Assembly: GCA_036268615.1 (NCBI GenBank)
Contig: DATATV010000154.1
Span: 40,523 to 104,522, forward strand
From: DATATV01 sp036268615
GTDB taxonomy: Bacteria > Actinomycetota > Actinomycetes > Mycobacteriales > Pseudonocardiaceae
Direction: 5' to 3'
Length of the DNA stretch: 64,000 nt
The position numbers were made by a program, and so were the translations under genes. Position 1 is the first letter of the stretch; every line of letters begins with the position of its first letter. Positions 30,895-39,763 of this stretch are shown in pieces. Below the pieces are notes generated by a model. That model was not told the DNA's origin and did not search any database. It saw only the letters and a list, made by a program, of their open reading frames with translations.

Positions 30895-31818
30895 TCAGCT
30901 GGTGGGGACGGCCGCGCTGGTCGGTGGCGGGCAGGCGACCGGAGCGGTGTAGCCGGTGATCTCCCAGCCGCCGTCGGCCTGCTGGCCCAGCGAGAAGACG
31001 CCGAGCATCGGGCCGCCGGAGACGCTGAACGAGCAGGACGAGATCGTGTCGGTGGTCACCCCGGTCAGCGGCTCGGGCAGCAGGGTCAGGTCCGGGATCG
31101 CGTAGGCGTTGCCGTCGGTGACCTTGGTGGCCAGCGCGGTCACCGCCGCCTGGCAGTTCGCCGCGCCGGCCGCCCGGGCGAACTGCGCCTTTGCCGTGTC
31201 GTTGAACAGGAAACACGCCTGGGCGGTGTTGTTGCCGGCGACGAACAGGTAGACGTCGCTGACCGTGTCGGAGGGGTGCGCGGGCAGTTCGTGGCTGGCC
31301 GACTTGGGCGCGGGCAGCGCGGCGCCCGGTCCGCCGCCGGAGCTGTCGGTGCCGCCACCGAGGTAGTGGTGCACCAGGGCGGGCACCAACCAGATCGCCA
31401 CGATCACCAGCACCACGAAGCCGATCAGCCAGCTGGCCGCCCGGCTGCGCAACAGCTTGCGCCACCACGGCGGGTTGGTCACCCGCTCGATCCGGGCCTG
31501 GCCCTCGGTCAGCTCGGCCAGCTGTGTGCGCATCTGGTCGAGGTGCCGGTGCAGCTCGTGGGCCGGCGGTGGCACGGCCGGCAGCGGACGACCGGGCACG
31601 ACCGGCATGGACTCGGGCGAGGTGATCGGGACCAGGTCGCTGCCCGGACCGCCCTGCGGCTGCTGGCCCTGTTGTTGCGCCTGGGTGAAGCGGAGGAAGT
31701 CCTGGAACTGCTGGAACTCCTGGAACTGGCGCAGTTGTTCGGCCGTCCAGCCGGGCGGCAGCGGCTGTTCGGGCGGGACTGGCCGGCCAGGTTCGTTGTC
31801 ACCCACGGTGGACATCAT
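30895..31818 (-). CDS. Conserved-type actinobacterial membrane protein of unknown function
   Basis: 307 residues. A Gln/Pro-rich N-terminal cytoplasmic part (QFQEFQQFQDFLRFTQAQQQ) and a short coiled coil (LHRHLDQMRTQLAEL) precede one membrane helix (WLIGFVVLVIVAIWLVPALV) and an extracellular domain of about 150 residues with four Cys that could form disulfides. No enzymatic motif is seen. It is antisense to and isolated from the ribosomal genes. Two adjacent ATG codons make the start uncertain by one residue. Confidence 0.7.
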   Translation of the reverse strand: MMSTVGDNEPGRPVPPEQPLPPGWTAEQLRQFQEFQQFQDFLRFTQAQQQGQQPQGGPGSDLVPITSPESMPVVPGRPLPAVPPPAHELHRHLDQMRTQLAELTEGQARIERVTNPPWWRKLLRSRAASWLIGFVVLVIVAIWLVPALVHHYLGGGTDSSGGGPGAALPAPKSASHELPAHPSDTVSDVYLFVAGNNTAQACFLFNDTAKAQFARAAGAANCQAAVTALATKVTDGNAYAIPDLTLLPEPLTGVTTDTISSCSFSVSGGPMLGVFSLGQQADGGWEITGYTAPVACPPPTSAAVPTS

Positions 31819-31859
31819 GCCGTGCGGGCGCCCGCTCCCGCCGCCACCGTCAGGGCGAT

Positions 31860-31889
31860 TTGGAAGGTGAAGCCGACGCGGGCTACTAT
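31860..31889 (+). promoter_or_regulatory. Candidate rplJL promoter
   Basis: TTGGAA (31860-31865) and TACTAT (31884-31889) with 18 bases between. Transcription would start near 31896, giving a leader of about 230 bases before rplJ. Confidence 0.6.
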
Positions 31890-31929
31890 TGAATTAGTTC
31901 CACCTCAGACCGCTGGTCTTTCGTGTGTC

Positions 31930-32110
31930 CTCGACCCATGGCCGTAGGCCGCACGATACGAAGGCCCCGCATCTCGCGGGCGGCCCGCGCAGGTAGGACG
32001 AGGCCACAACAGCTCGCGCCAACGCGTTCTCCTGTTCACGCCCCGTGCCACTGCGCCGGGGCGTTCGTCGTTTTCGGGGTCGGTGACAAGCCGGTCACCA
32101 TCGAAGACGG
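31930..32110 (+). promoter_or_regulatory. Probable L10(L12)4-binding leader of rplJL
   Basis: A long gene-free leader precedes rplJ, where most bacteria carry the autoregulatory L10 leader bound by the L10-L7/L12 complex. Visible structure includes CGCCCCG/CGGGGCG (32039-32063) with an 11-base loop and several GC-rich arms upstream. The assignment rests mainly on position. Confidence 0.5.
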
Positions 32111-32125
32111 AGAAAGGAGGCGACC

Positions 32126-32713
32126 GTGGCGAAGCCCGACAAGGTGAGCGCCGTCGACGAGATCGCGGACAAGTTCCGCGACAGCTCGGCCGCTGTCGTT
32201 ACCGAGTACCGAGGGCTCTCCATGGCGCAGCTCTCCACCCTGCGGCGCGCTCTCGGCGACGGTGTCTACTACCGCGTCGCGAAGAACACGCTGGTCAAGC
32301 GGGCCGCCCAGGACGCCGGTGTGCAGGGTCTCGAAGACCTGTTCGTCGGTCCCACCGCCATCGCCTTTGTCAAGGGCGAGCCGGTGGACGCGGCCAAGGC
32401 GTTGCGTGACTTCGCCAAGGACAACAAGGCCCTTGTCATCAAGGGCGGCTACATGGACGGCCGCCCGCTGAGCATCGACGAGGTCACCAGGATCGCCGAC
32501 CTCGACTCGCGCGAGGTCCTGCTGGCCAAGCTGGCCGGGGCGATGAAGGGCAACCTGTCCAAGGCCGCCGGCCTGTTCAACGCTCCGGCGTCGCAGGTCG
32601 CTCGGTTGGTCGCCGCGCTGCAGGAGAAGCGGGCCTCGGAAGCACCCGAGGACGCGGCTCCCGTGGCTACCGAGGCTGCCGCCGAGGACGCCGCGCCCGG
32701 CTCGGAGAGCTGA
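32126..32713 (+). CDS. rplJ: Large-subunit ribosomal protein uL10
   Basis: 195 residues: KVSAVDEIADKFRDSSAAVV, TEYRGLSMAQLSTLRRALG, VAKNTLVKRAAQDAG, and an Ala/Glu-rich C-terminal tail that binds L7/L12. The GTG at 32126 is preceded by AGGAGG. It is first in the rplJL operon and the base of the ribosomal stalk, next to where L11 would bind. Confidence 0.97.
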   Translation: MAKPDKVSAVDEIADKFRDSSAAVVTEYRGLSMAQLSTLRRALGDGVYYRVAKNTLVKRAAQDAGVQGLEDLFVGPTAIAFVKGEPVDAAKALRDFAKDNKALVIKGGYMDGRPLSIDEVTRIADLDSREVLLAKLAGAMKGNLSKAAGLFNAPASQVARLVAALQEKRASEAPEDAAPVATEAAAEDAAPGSES

Positions 32714-32783
32714 ACCAAACCCCTGTTGAATCCCGCGCCCGCGTCGTAGTCGTGGGTACGCACGCTAGGAAGGAAACGCCATC

Positions 32784-33167
32784 ATGGCGAAGCTGAGCAC
32801 CGACGAACTGCTCGACGCGTTCAAGGAAATGACGCTGCTGGAGCTCTCCGAGTTCGTGAAGCAGTTCGAGGACACCTTCGAGGTCACCGCCGCCGCGCCG
32901 GTCGCCGTCGCCGCTGTCGGTGGCGCTGCCCCGGCCGAGGTCGCCGAGGAGCAGAGCGAGTTCGACGTCATCCTGGACAACGCCGGTGACAAGAAGATCC
33001 AGGTCATCAAGGTCGTCCGTGAGGTCGTCTCGGGCCTGGGCCTGAAGGAGGCCAAGGAGCTGGTTGAGGCCGCCCCGAAGCCCATCCTGGAGAAGGTCGC
33101 CAAGGACGCCGCCGAGGCCGCCAAGGAGAAGCTGGAAGCCGCCGGCGCCAAGGTCAGCGTCAAGTAG
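32784..33167 (+). CDS. rplL: Large-subunit ribosomal protein bL7/L12
   Basis: 127 residues. N-terminal dimerisation part (MAKLSTDELLDAFKEMTLLE), an Ala/Val-rich hinge, and the C-terminal factor-binding domain (KKIQVIKVVREVVSGLGLKE, ending AAGAKVSVK). It recruits EF-G and EF-Tu to the ribosome. The start is preceded by AGGAAGGA. Confidence 0.97.
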   Translation: MAKLSTDELLDAFKEMTLLELSEFVKQFEDTFEVTAAAPVAVAAVGGAAPAEVAEEQSEFDVILDNAGDKKIQVIKVVREVVSGLGLKEAKELVEAAPKPILEKVAKDAAEAAKEKLEAAGAKVSVK

Positions 33168-33230
33168 TTCGAACCCTCTCGGTGCGACCCCGACCGGCTG
33201 ACCAGCCGGTACCCGGTCACCAGGAGCGCC

Positions 33231-33268
33231 ATTAGGGGCGGTCACCCATTAGGGTGACCGCCCCTAAT
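33231..33268 (+). terminator. Terminator of rplJL
   Basis: ATTAGGGGCGGTCACCC and GGGTGACCGCCCCTAAT form a perfect 17-base-pair stem with loop ATTA. The CCCCTAATCGT end is repeated once more directly downstream. The gap 33168-33512 also holds a hairpin CGGCGGGT/ACCCGCCG at 33368-33388 upstream of mceG and no gene. Confidence 0.93.
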
Positions 33269-33512
33269 CGTGTGGCCCCTAATCGTCTTCGACCCCCCAA
33301 GGCGTTACGGTCCCTGCGGTGATCATGCGGTGGCGCGCGTCACGGCACCCGTCGCCGGGTGTTGAACCGGCGGGTAACCTACCCGCCGCGCGCTCGTTGC
33401 ACAGGACAGACGACAGGGCATCCGTCACTGGCGTCGGCGTCCTGACCGGGCCGTGCGGTAGCCGCGGCCGGTGCGGGTGCACGCATGACGACGATGACTT
33501 GCGGGAGGTCTG

Positions 33513-34775
33513 ATGGGCGTCGAGGTGGCGATCGAGGGGCTGACGAAGTCCTTCGGTCGGCAGGCCATCTGGCGGGACGTGAGCCTCACGCTGCCCTCCG
33601 GTGAGGTCTCGGTGATGCTCGGCCCGTCGGGTACGGGCAAGTCGGTGTTCCTCAAGTCGATGATCGGGCTGCTCAAGCCAGAGCGCGGCAAGGTGATGAT
33701 CAACGGCACCGACGTGGTGTCCTGTTCGGAGCACAAGCTCTACGAGATCCGCAAGCTGTTCGGCGTGCTGTTCCAGGACGGCGCGCTGTTCGGGTCGATG
33801 AGCCTGTTCGACAACGTCGCGTTCCCGCTGCGGGAGCACACCCGCAAGACCGAGGCGGACATCCGGCACATCGTGCTGGAGAAGATGGAGATGGTCGGCC
33901 TGTCCGGGGCCGAGCGCAAACTGCCCGGGGAGATCTCCGGCGGGATGCGCAAGCGCGCCGGCCTGGCCCGCGCCCTCGTGCTCGACCCGGAGATCATCCT
34001 GTGCGACGAGCCGGACTCCGGTCTGGACCCGGTGCGCACGGCCTACATCTCCCAGCTGCTGGTCGATCTCAACGCGCAGATCGACGCGACGATCCTGATC
34101 GTCACGCACAACATCAACATCGCCCGGACCGTGCCGGACAACATCGGCATGCTGTTCCGCCGCGAACTGGTCATGTTCGGCCCCCGCGAAGTCCTGCTGA
34201 CCAGCGAGGAGCCGGTCGTCTCGCAGTTCCTCAACGGCCGCAGGCTCGGCCCGATCGGCATGTCCGAGGAGAAGGACGCGGCGACGATGGCCCGCGAGGA
34301 GGCCGATGTGGCCGCCGGGCACAGCGACGGCGGCAGCACCGAGGACGTGTCGGGCATTGTGCCGCAGTTGCAGCCGACCCCCGGCCTGCCCGAGCGGCAG
34401 GCGGTGCGCCGGCGCAAGGACCGGGTGATGAGCATCCTGCACACGCTGCCGATGAACGCCCAGCGGGCGATCATCGAGTCGCTCAGCGACGAGGACCGGC
34501 GGCGCTACCGGGTGCCGGTCAGCGTCGGCGGCCGGCCGGCGCCGCGGCCCGACGACACCGTCGTGCTGGGCAGCCCGAACCAGCTGACCGGGCAGCTGCC
34601 CAGCCCGACGCCGCGCCGCCGGGGTCCGGTGGCCGAGCCGCCGGGCGCCTTCCAGGGCGAGCTGCCCACCCACCAGGTGGCGCAGATCCCCGAGTCCGGC
34701 TGGGAGCAGCAGAACTGGTCGGACAACGACGGTTCAGGCGGCGCAGGCGGCTCAGCCGAAGGCGGTAACCGGTGA
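33513..34775 (+). CDS. mceG: Mce transporter ATPase MceG (MlaF-like)
   Basis: 420 residues. ABC ATPase: Walker A GPSGTGKS, Q-loop LFQDGALFGS, the Mce-specific signature ISGGMRKRAGLARAL, Walker B IILCDEPDSGLD and switch His in VTHN. It powers lipid import by the YrbE permease and Mce proteins. After about residue 250 it has a long C-terminal extension including LHTLPMNAQRAIIESLSDED, followed by a Pro/Gly-rich tail, so it is longer than mycobacterial Mkl (about 360). GTGA overlap with yrbEA makes it the first gene of the coupled operon. Confidence 0.95.
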   Translation: MGVEVAIEGLTKSFGRQAIWRDVSLTLPSGEVSVMLGPSGTGKSVFLKSMIGLLKPERGKVMINGTDVVSCSEHKLYEIRKLFGVLFQDGALFGSMSLFDNVAFPLREHTRKTEADIRHIVLEKMEMVGLSGAERKLPGEISGGMRKRAGLARALVLDPEIILCDEPDSGLDPVRTAYISQLLVDLNAQIDATILIVTHNINIARTVPDNIGMLFRRELVMFGPREVLLTSEEPVVSQFLNGRRLGPIGMSEEKDAATMAREEADVAAGHSDGGSTEDVSGIVPQLQPTPGLPERQAVRRRKDRVMSILHTLPMNAQRAIIESLSDEDRRRYRVPVSVGGRPAPRPDDTVVLGSPNQLTGQLPSPTPRRRGPVAEPPGAFQGELPTHQVAQIPESGWEQQNWSDNDGSGGAGGSAEGGNR

Positions 34776-35569
34776 CGGCTCGGTCCGCCCGGTCGACCCC
34801 GTTCCCCGGCGCAGGCGCGCTGCGCGAAACCGGTCGACTCTTCGCCCTGGCGCTGGACGTGTTCGCCAACATCTTCCGGCGGCCGTTCCAGACCAGGGAG
34901 TTCATCCAGCAGTCCTGGTTCGTGGCCAGTGTCACGATCCTGCCCACCGCGTTGGTGTCCATCCCGTTCGGCGCGGTGATCGCGCTGCAACTGGGCTCGC
35001 TGACCCGGCAGCTGGGCGCGCAGTCGTTCACCGGCGCGGCCAGCGTGCTGGCGATCATCCAGCAGGCCAGCCCACTGGTCACCGCGCTGCTGGTGGCGGG
35101 TGCCGGCGGCAGCGCGATCTGCGCGGACATCGGCGCGCGGACCATCCGCGAGGAGATCGACGCGATGGAGGTGCTGGGCGTCTCGCCGATCCAGCGCCTG
35201 GTGGTGCCAAGGGTGCTCGCCTCGATGCTGATCGCCCTGCTGCTCAACGGCATGGTCTCGGTGGTCGGCGTGCTCGGCGGCTACTTCTTCAACGTGGTCC
35301 TGCAGGGCGGCACCCCCGGTGCCTACCTGGCCAGCTTCAACGCGCTGGCGCAGCTGTCGGACCTGTGGGTCGGTGAGCTGAAGGCGGTGATCTTCGGCTT
35401 CATCGCCGGCGTGGTCGCGGCCTACCGCGGCCTGCATCCCGCACCCGGCCCGAAGGGCGTCGGTGAGGCGGTCAACCAGTCCGTTGTCATCACGTTCCTG
35501 CTGCTGTTCTTCGTGAACTTCGTGCTCACCACGATCTACCTGCAGCTCGTCCCGTCGAAGATCGGCTGA
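34772..35569 (+). CDS. yrbEA: Mce permease YrbEA
   Basis: 265 residues, MlaE-type permease with about five membrane helices. VASVTILPTALVSIPFGAVI, DIGARTIREEIDAMEVLG (the coupling segment that contacts the ATPase) and YRGLHPAPGPKGVGEAVN are conserved. It forms the membrane channel with YrbEB. The GTG start overlaps the mceG stop. Confidence 0.95.
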   Translation: MTARSARSTPFPGAGALRETGRLFALALDVFANIFRRPFQTREFIQQSWFVASVTILPTALVSIPFGAVIALQLGSLTRQLGAQSFTGAASVLAIIQQASPLVTALLVAGAGGSAICADIGARTIREEIDAMEVLGVSPIQRLVVPRVLASMLIALLLNGMVSVVGVLGGYFFNVVLQGGTPGAYLASFNALAQLSDLWVGELKAVIFGFIAGVVAAYRGLHPAPGPKGVGEAVNQSVVITFLLLFFVNFVLTTIYLQLVPSKIG

Positions 35570-35575
35570 CCCGAG

Positions 35576-36415
35576 ATGGCCACCCTGACCCAACGCGCGC
35601 TCCGGATCGCCGGGCGTCCACTGCGGACCCTCGACCTGCTCGGCGACCAGATGTCGTTCTACGGCAAGACTCTTGCCTGGACGCCGAGAGCGCTGCGCAG
35701 ATACATGAAGGAGATCCTGCGGCTGCTGGCCGAGGTCAGCTTCGGCTCCGGCGCGCTGGCGGTGATCGGCGGCACCATCGGCGTGATGGTCGGCATGACC
35801 GTGTTCACCGGTGTGGTCGTCGGCCTGCAGGGCTACTCGGCGCTCAACCAGATCGGCACGGCCGCGTTCACCGGGTTCATCTCCGCCTACTTCAACACCC
35901 GGGAGATCGCGCCGCTGGTGGCCGGGCTCGCGCTGTCGGCGACGGTGGGCTCCGGCTTCACCGCGCAGCTGGGCGCGATGCGCATCTCCGAGGAGGTGGA
36001 CGCGCTGGAGGTGATGGGCGTGCCCAGCCTGCCCTACCTGGCCACCACCCGGGTGATCGCCGGTTTCGTCGCGGTCATCCCGCTCTACGTGATCGGCCTG
36101 CTCACCTCCTACCTCGCCTCCCGTGAGATCACCGTGCTGTTCTACGGCCAGTCCTCGGGTACCTACGACCACTACTTCAACCTGTTCCTGCCGCCACAGG
36201 ACGTGCTCTGGTCGTTCGGCAAGGTGCTCGTGTTCAGCGTGGTGATCATCATGACGCACTGCTACTTCGGCTACCGGGCCAGCGGTGGCCCGGCCGGTGT
36301 GGGCCTGGCCGTCGGCCGGGCGGTGCGGACCGCGATCGTCACGGTGACCCTGTTGGACTTCTTCCTCAGCCTGGCGATCTGGGGGACGACCACGACGGTG
36401 AGGATCGCCGGATGA
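35576..36415 (+). CDS. yrbEB: Mce permease YrbEB
   Basis: 279 residues, the second MlaE-like permease. Conserved GGTIGVMVGMTVFTGVVVGL, the coupling segment MRISEEVDALEVMGV and CYFGYRASGGPAGVGLAVG. It starts six bases after yrbEA and overlaps mceA by four (ATGA). Confidence 0.95.
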   Translation: MATLTQRALRIAGRPLRTLDLLGDQMSFYGKTLAWTPRALRRYMKEILRLLAEVSFGSGALAVIGGTIGVMVGMTVFTGVVVGLQGYSALNQIGTAAFTGFISAYFNTREIAPLVAGLALSATVGSGFTAQLGAMRISEEVDALEVMGVPSLPYLATTRVIAGFVAVIPLYVIGLLTSYLASREITVLFYGQSSGTYDHYFNLFLPPQDVLWSFGKVLVFSVVIIMTHCYFGYRASGGPAGVGLAVGRAVRTAIVTVTLLDFFLSLAIWGTTTTVRIAG

Positions 36416-37755
36416 GTAGCGCACTGGGAACGTTGCGCCGACGGCTGCTGGGACTGCTGCTGGTGGTGCTCATCGCTGCCTTCTTCGCTGTGACGATCTT
36501 GTTCTACAACAAGGCGTTCACCCCGACCGTGCCGATCACCCTGGATGCCGGCAGCGCGGGCAACGAGATGAGCGCGGGCGCGGACGTGATGGTCCGCGGG
36601 CTGGTCGTCGGCTCGGTGAGGTCGGTGTCCTCCACCGGCGACGGCGCGGTGCTCACCCTGAACCTCGACCCCGACCAGGCCAAGCTGATCCCGGCCAACG
36701 TCACCGCAGAACTGCTGCCCAAGAGCCTGTTCGGCGAGCGCTACGTCGACCTGGAGATCCCCACCGACCCGGCGAGTTCGCCGATCGCCGGCGGCGCGGT
36801 GATCGGCGAGAACCGGTCGTCCACGGCGATCGCGGTGGAGCAGGTGCTCGACGACCTGATGCCGGTGCTCCAGGCGGTCCAGCCGCAGAAGCTGTCGGTG
36901 ACGCTGACCGCGATCGCCACCGCGTTGCAGGGCCGCGGCCCGGAACTCGGTTCGACCCTGTCCCAGTTGGGCCAGTACGTCGGCCAGCTCAACCCGCACC
37001 TGCCCACGCTGGAACACGACCTGTCCGCGCTGGCGACCACGACCAACACCTACAACCAGGCGGCGCCGCAGCTGATCAACGCGCTGTCGGACCTGAGCGT
37101 GACCTCGCAGACCGTCGTCGCCGAGCAGGCCAACCTGCAGAACCTCTACGGCACGCTGACCACCGCGTCGGACACGCTGACCAACTTCCTGGACGCCAAC
37201 AAGAACAACCTGATCCAGGTGACGAAGACGAGCGCGCCGATCCTGGACATGCTCGCCGAGTACTCGCCGGAGTACCCCTGCTTCCTCAAGCAGATGGTGC
37301 AGGACGAGGGCAAGCTCAACACGGCCTTCGGCGCCGGCACCGACGAGCCGGGCCTGCACGCGACGCTGGAGGTGAGCGTCAGCCGGGGTGCCTACGTGGC
37401 CGGCCAGGACACACCTGAGTACAACGAGAACCGCGGCCCGCGCTGCTACGACTTCACTCCGGCGCCGACGCCGTTCCCGCAGTACGCGCCGGACGGGCCG
37501 CTCGACGACGGGTCCACCCATCCGCCGGCCGCGCACAGCAGCAGCTCGGGTCTGCTGCCCAGCACCGGCACCCAGTCCACCTCGTCCCAGTCGGCGAACA
37601 CCGACGGGCTCGGCCTGCCGAACTCGGCCGCGGAGCAGGGCTTCATCGCCGAGCTGGCCGCCGGCGGGCTGGGCGTCACGCCCCAGCAGGTGCCCAACTG
37701 GGCGAGTGTCCTGATCGGACCGATCTATCGCGGAACGGAGGTGACGCTGAAATGA
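36412..37755 (+). CDS. mceA: MCE family protein MceA
   Basis: 447 residues. An N-terminal membrane helix (LLGLLLVVLIAAFFAVTILFY) is followed by the MCE/MlaD domain (GADVMVRGLVVGSVRSV, LFGERYVDLEIP), then a long helical region and a Ser/Thr/Pro-rich C-terminus. The six Mce proteins are thought to form a hydrophobic tunnel that carries lipids from the envelope to the permease. It is coupled to its neighbours by four-base overlaps. Confidence 0.93.
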   Translation: MSSALGTLRRRLLGLLLVVLIAAFFAVTILFYNKAFTPTVPITLDAGSAGNEMSAGADVMVRGLVVGSVRSVSSTGDGAVLTLNLDPDQAKLIPANVTAELLPKSLFGERYVDLEIPTDPASSPIAGGAVIGENRSSTAIAVEQVLDDLMPVLQAVQPQKLSVTLTAIATALQGRGPELGSTLSQLGQYVGQLNPHLPTLEHDLSALATTTNTYNQAAPQLINALSDLSVTSQTVVAEQANLQNLYGTLTTASDTLTNFLDANKNNLIQVTKTSAPILDMLAEYSPEYPCFLKQMVQDEGKLNTAFGAGTDEPGLHATLEVSVSRGAYVAGQDTPEYNENRGPRCYDFTPAPTPFPQYAPDGPLDDGSTHPPAAHSSSSGLLPSTGTQSTSSQSANTDGLGLPNSAAEQGFIAELAAGGLGVTPQQVPNWASVLIGPIYRGTEVTLK

Positions 37756-38783
37756 GGAGCATCGCCGGGCCGCTGACCAAACTGGTCATCTTCGTGGTGA
37801 TCACGGTCGCGGCCACCGCCATTCTCGGGTTGACCATCGCCAACCTGAACTTCAGCAGCTCGAACTCCTACACCGCGCGGTTCTCCGACGTCACCTCGCT
37901 CAACGACGGTGACGACGTGCGGATCGCGGGGGTGAAGGTCGGCGAGGTGGAGAACATCAGCATCGCCGACCGGCAGCAGGCCGACGTGAAGTTCAGCATC
38001 GAGTCGGACGTGACCCTGCCGGCCTCCGTGACGGCCACCATCAAGTTCCGCAACCTGGTCGGCCAGCGCTACATCTCGCTGGCCCAGGGGCCGGGCAACT
38101 CAAGCAAGATGCTGGCTCCGGGCGACACCATCCCGCTGGCCCAGACCCAGCCGGCGCTGGATCTGACCGAGCTGTTCAACGGGTTCCAGCCGCTGTTCCA
38201 GGCGCTCTCCCCAGACGATGTGAACCAGCTGTCCTACGAGATCATCCAGGTGTTCCAGGGCGAGGGCGGCACGATCGACTCGCTGCTGTCCAGCACGGCA
38301 TCGCTGACCAGCACGATCGCCGACAAGGACAAGGTGATCGGTCAGGTCATCGACAACCTGAACTCGGTGCTGAACACGGTCAACGCGCACTCCGTCCAGT
38401 TGGGCGGCCTGATCACCAGCCTGCAACAGCTGGTGTCCGGGCTGGCCGCGGACCGGCAGCCGATCAGCGACGCGATCGGTGCGCTGGGCGACCTGGCCAA
38501 CAGCACCGCCGGCCTGCTCGACCAGGGCCGGGCGCCGTTGCAGGCCGACATCGCCGGGCTGGGCACGCTGTCCAAGAACCTGGACGACAACCAGGGCACC
38601 GTGCAGCACTTCATCCAGTACCTGCCGCAGAAGCTGAACACGCTCATCCCGACCGCGAGCTACGGCTCCTGGTTCAACTTCTTCCTCTGTTCGGCCGGCG
38701 GCACGGTGACGGTCCCACCGCTGATCACCAAGCCGGTCACGTTGCCCCTTGAGCCGGTGACCCAGGCGAGGTGCAAGTCATGA
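37752..38783 (+). CDS. mceB: MCE family protein MceB
   Basis: 343 residues. Membrane helix LVIFVVITVAATAILGLTIA, MCE domain (TSLNDGDDVRIAGVKVGEVE, RNLVGQRYISLAQG), then a helical region ending in a Cys-containing segment. The ATG overlaps the mceA stop (ATGA) and the TGA overlaps mceC. Confidence 0.93.
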   Translation: MRSIAGPLTKLVIFVVITVAATAILGLTIANLNFSSSNSYTARFSDVTSLNDGDDVRIAGVKVGEVENISIADRQQADVKFSIESDVTLPASVTATIKFRNLVGQRYISLAQGPGNSSKMLAPGDTIPLAQTQPALDLTELFNGFQPLFQALSPDDVNQLSYEIIQVFQGEGGTIDSLLSSTASLTSTIADKDKVIGQVIDNLNSVLNTVNAHSVQLGGLITSLQQLVSGLAADRQPISDAIGALGDLANSTAGLLDQGRAPLQADIAGLGTLSKNLDDNQGTVQHFIQYLPQKLNTLIPTASYGSWFNFFLCSAGGTVTVPPLITKPVTLPLEPVTQARCKS

Positions 38784-39763
38784 AGCCGTTCCGGGAGCGC
38801 AATCCCTACACGATCGGCATCGTCAGTCTGGCCGTGCTGGCGCTGGTGCTGCTGTCCGCGTTCTACTCCTCGGACCTGCCGATCATCGGCGGTGGCACCA
38901 CCTACACCGCCGACTTCACCGAGGACGCCGGGCTCAACCCGGGCGACGTGGTGAGCGTGGCCGGGGTGAAGGTCGGCAAGATCAGCAGCGTGTCCCTGGA
39001 GAACGACCACGTGCGGGTCGCCTTCCAGGTGAAGAACGCCTGGCTGGGCGACCAGACCACGGCCGACATCAAGATCAAGACGGTGCTCGGCTCGAAGTAC
39101 CTCGCGCTGGACCCGCAGGGCTCGGCGCCGCTCAACCCGGACACCGCCATCCCGACCAGCCGAACCACGTCGCCCTACGACGTGATCGACGCGTTCAGCG
39201 GGCTGTCCCGCACGGTCGACCAGCTCAACACCGGTCAGCTCGCGCAGAGCTTCGACGTGCTGTCGCAAGCGTTTGCCGGCACGCCGACCGACGTGCGCAG
39301 CGCGCTCAACGGGCTCTCCGCGCTGTCCAACACGATCGCCTCCCGGGACACCCAGCTGGCCCAGCTGCTGTCCAACACGAACGTGCTCAGTCAGACCGTG
39401 GCCAGCCGGGACGCCGAGGTGCAGAAGCTGCTCAACGACGGCAACACCCTGTTGGCCATGCTGGAACAGCGGGAGAGCGCGATCGACACGCTGCTGACCG
39501 GAACCCAGAGCCTGTCCACCCAGCTCTCCGGTCTGGTCACCGACAACGAGAAGCAGCTCCAGCCGGTGCTCGGTGAACTCAACCAGTTCACCACGCTGTT
39601 GCAGAACAACCAGACCAGCCTGGCCAACGGGCTCAACCTGCTCGCGCCGTTCGTCCGGCTGTTCGCCAACGCGGTCGGCAACGGGCGCTGGTTCGACAAC
39701 TACATCTGCGGCCTGCTGCCGCCGTCCATCGGTCCGGTCAATCCGCAGGGGTGTTTGCCGTGA
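38780..39763 (+). CDS. mceC: MCE family protein MceC
   Basis: 327 residues from ATG 38780 (MKPFRERNPY), chosen for the ATGA overlap with mceB. Membrane helix IGIVSLAVLALVLLSAFYS, MCE domain (GLNPGDVVSVAGVKVGKIS, LGSKYLALDPQG), then a coiled-coil-like helical tail. Confidence 0.93.
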   Translation: MKPFRERNPYTIGIVSLAVLALVLLSAFYSSDLPIIGGGTTYTADFTEDAGLNPGDVVSVAGVKVGKISSVSLENDHVRVAFQVKNAWLGDQTTADIKIKTVLGSKYLALDPQGSAPLNPDTAIPTSRTTSPYDVIDAFSGLSRTVDQLNTGQLAQSFDVLSQAFAGTPTDVRSALNGLSALSNTIASRDTQLAQLLSNTNVLSQTVASRDAEVQKLLNDGNTLLAMLEQRESAIDTLLTGTQSLSTQLSGLVTDNEKQLQPVLGELNQFTTLLQNNQTSLANGLNLLAPFVRLFANAVGNGRWFDNYICGLLPPSIGPVNPQGCLP

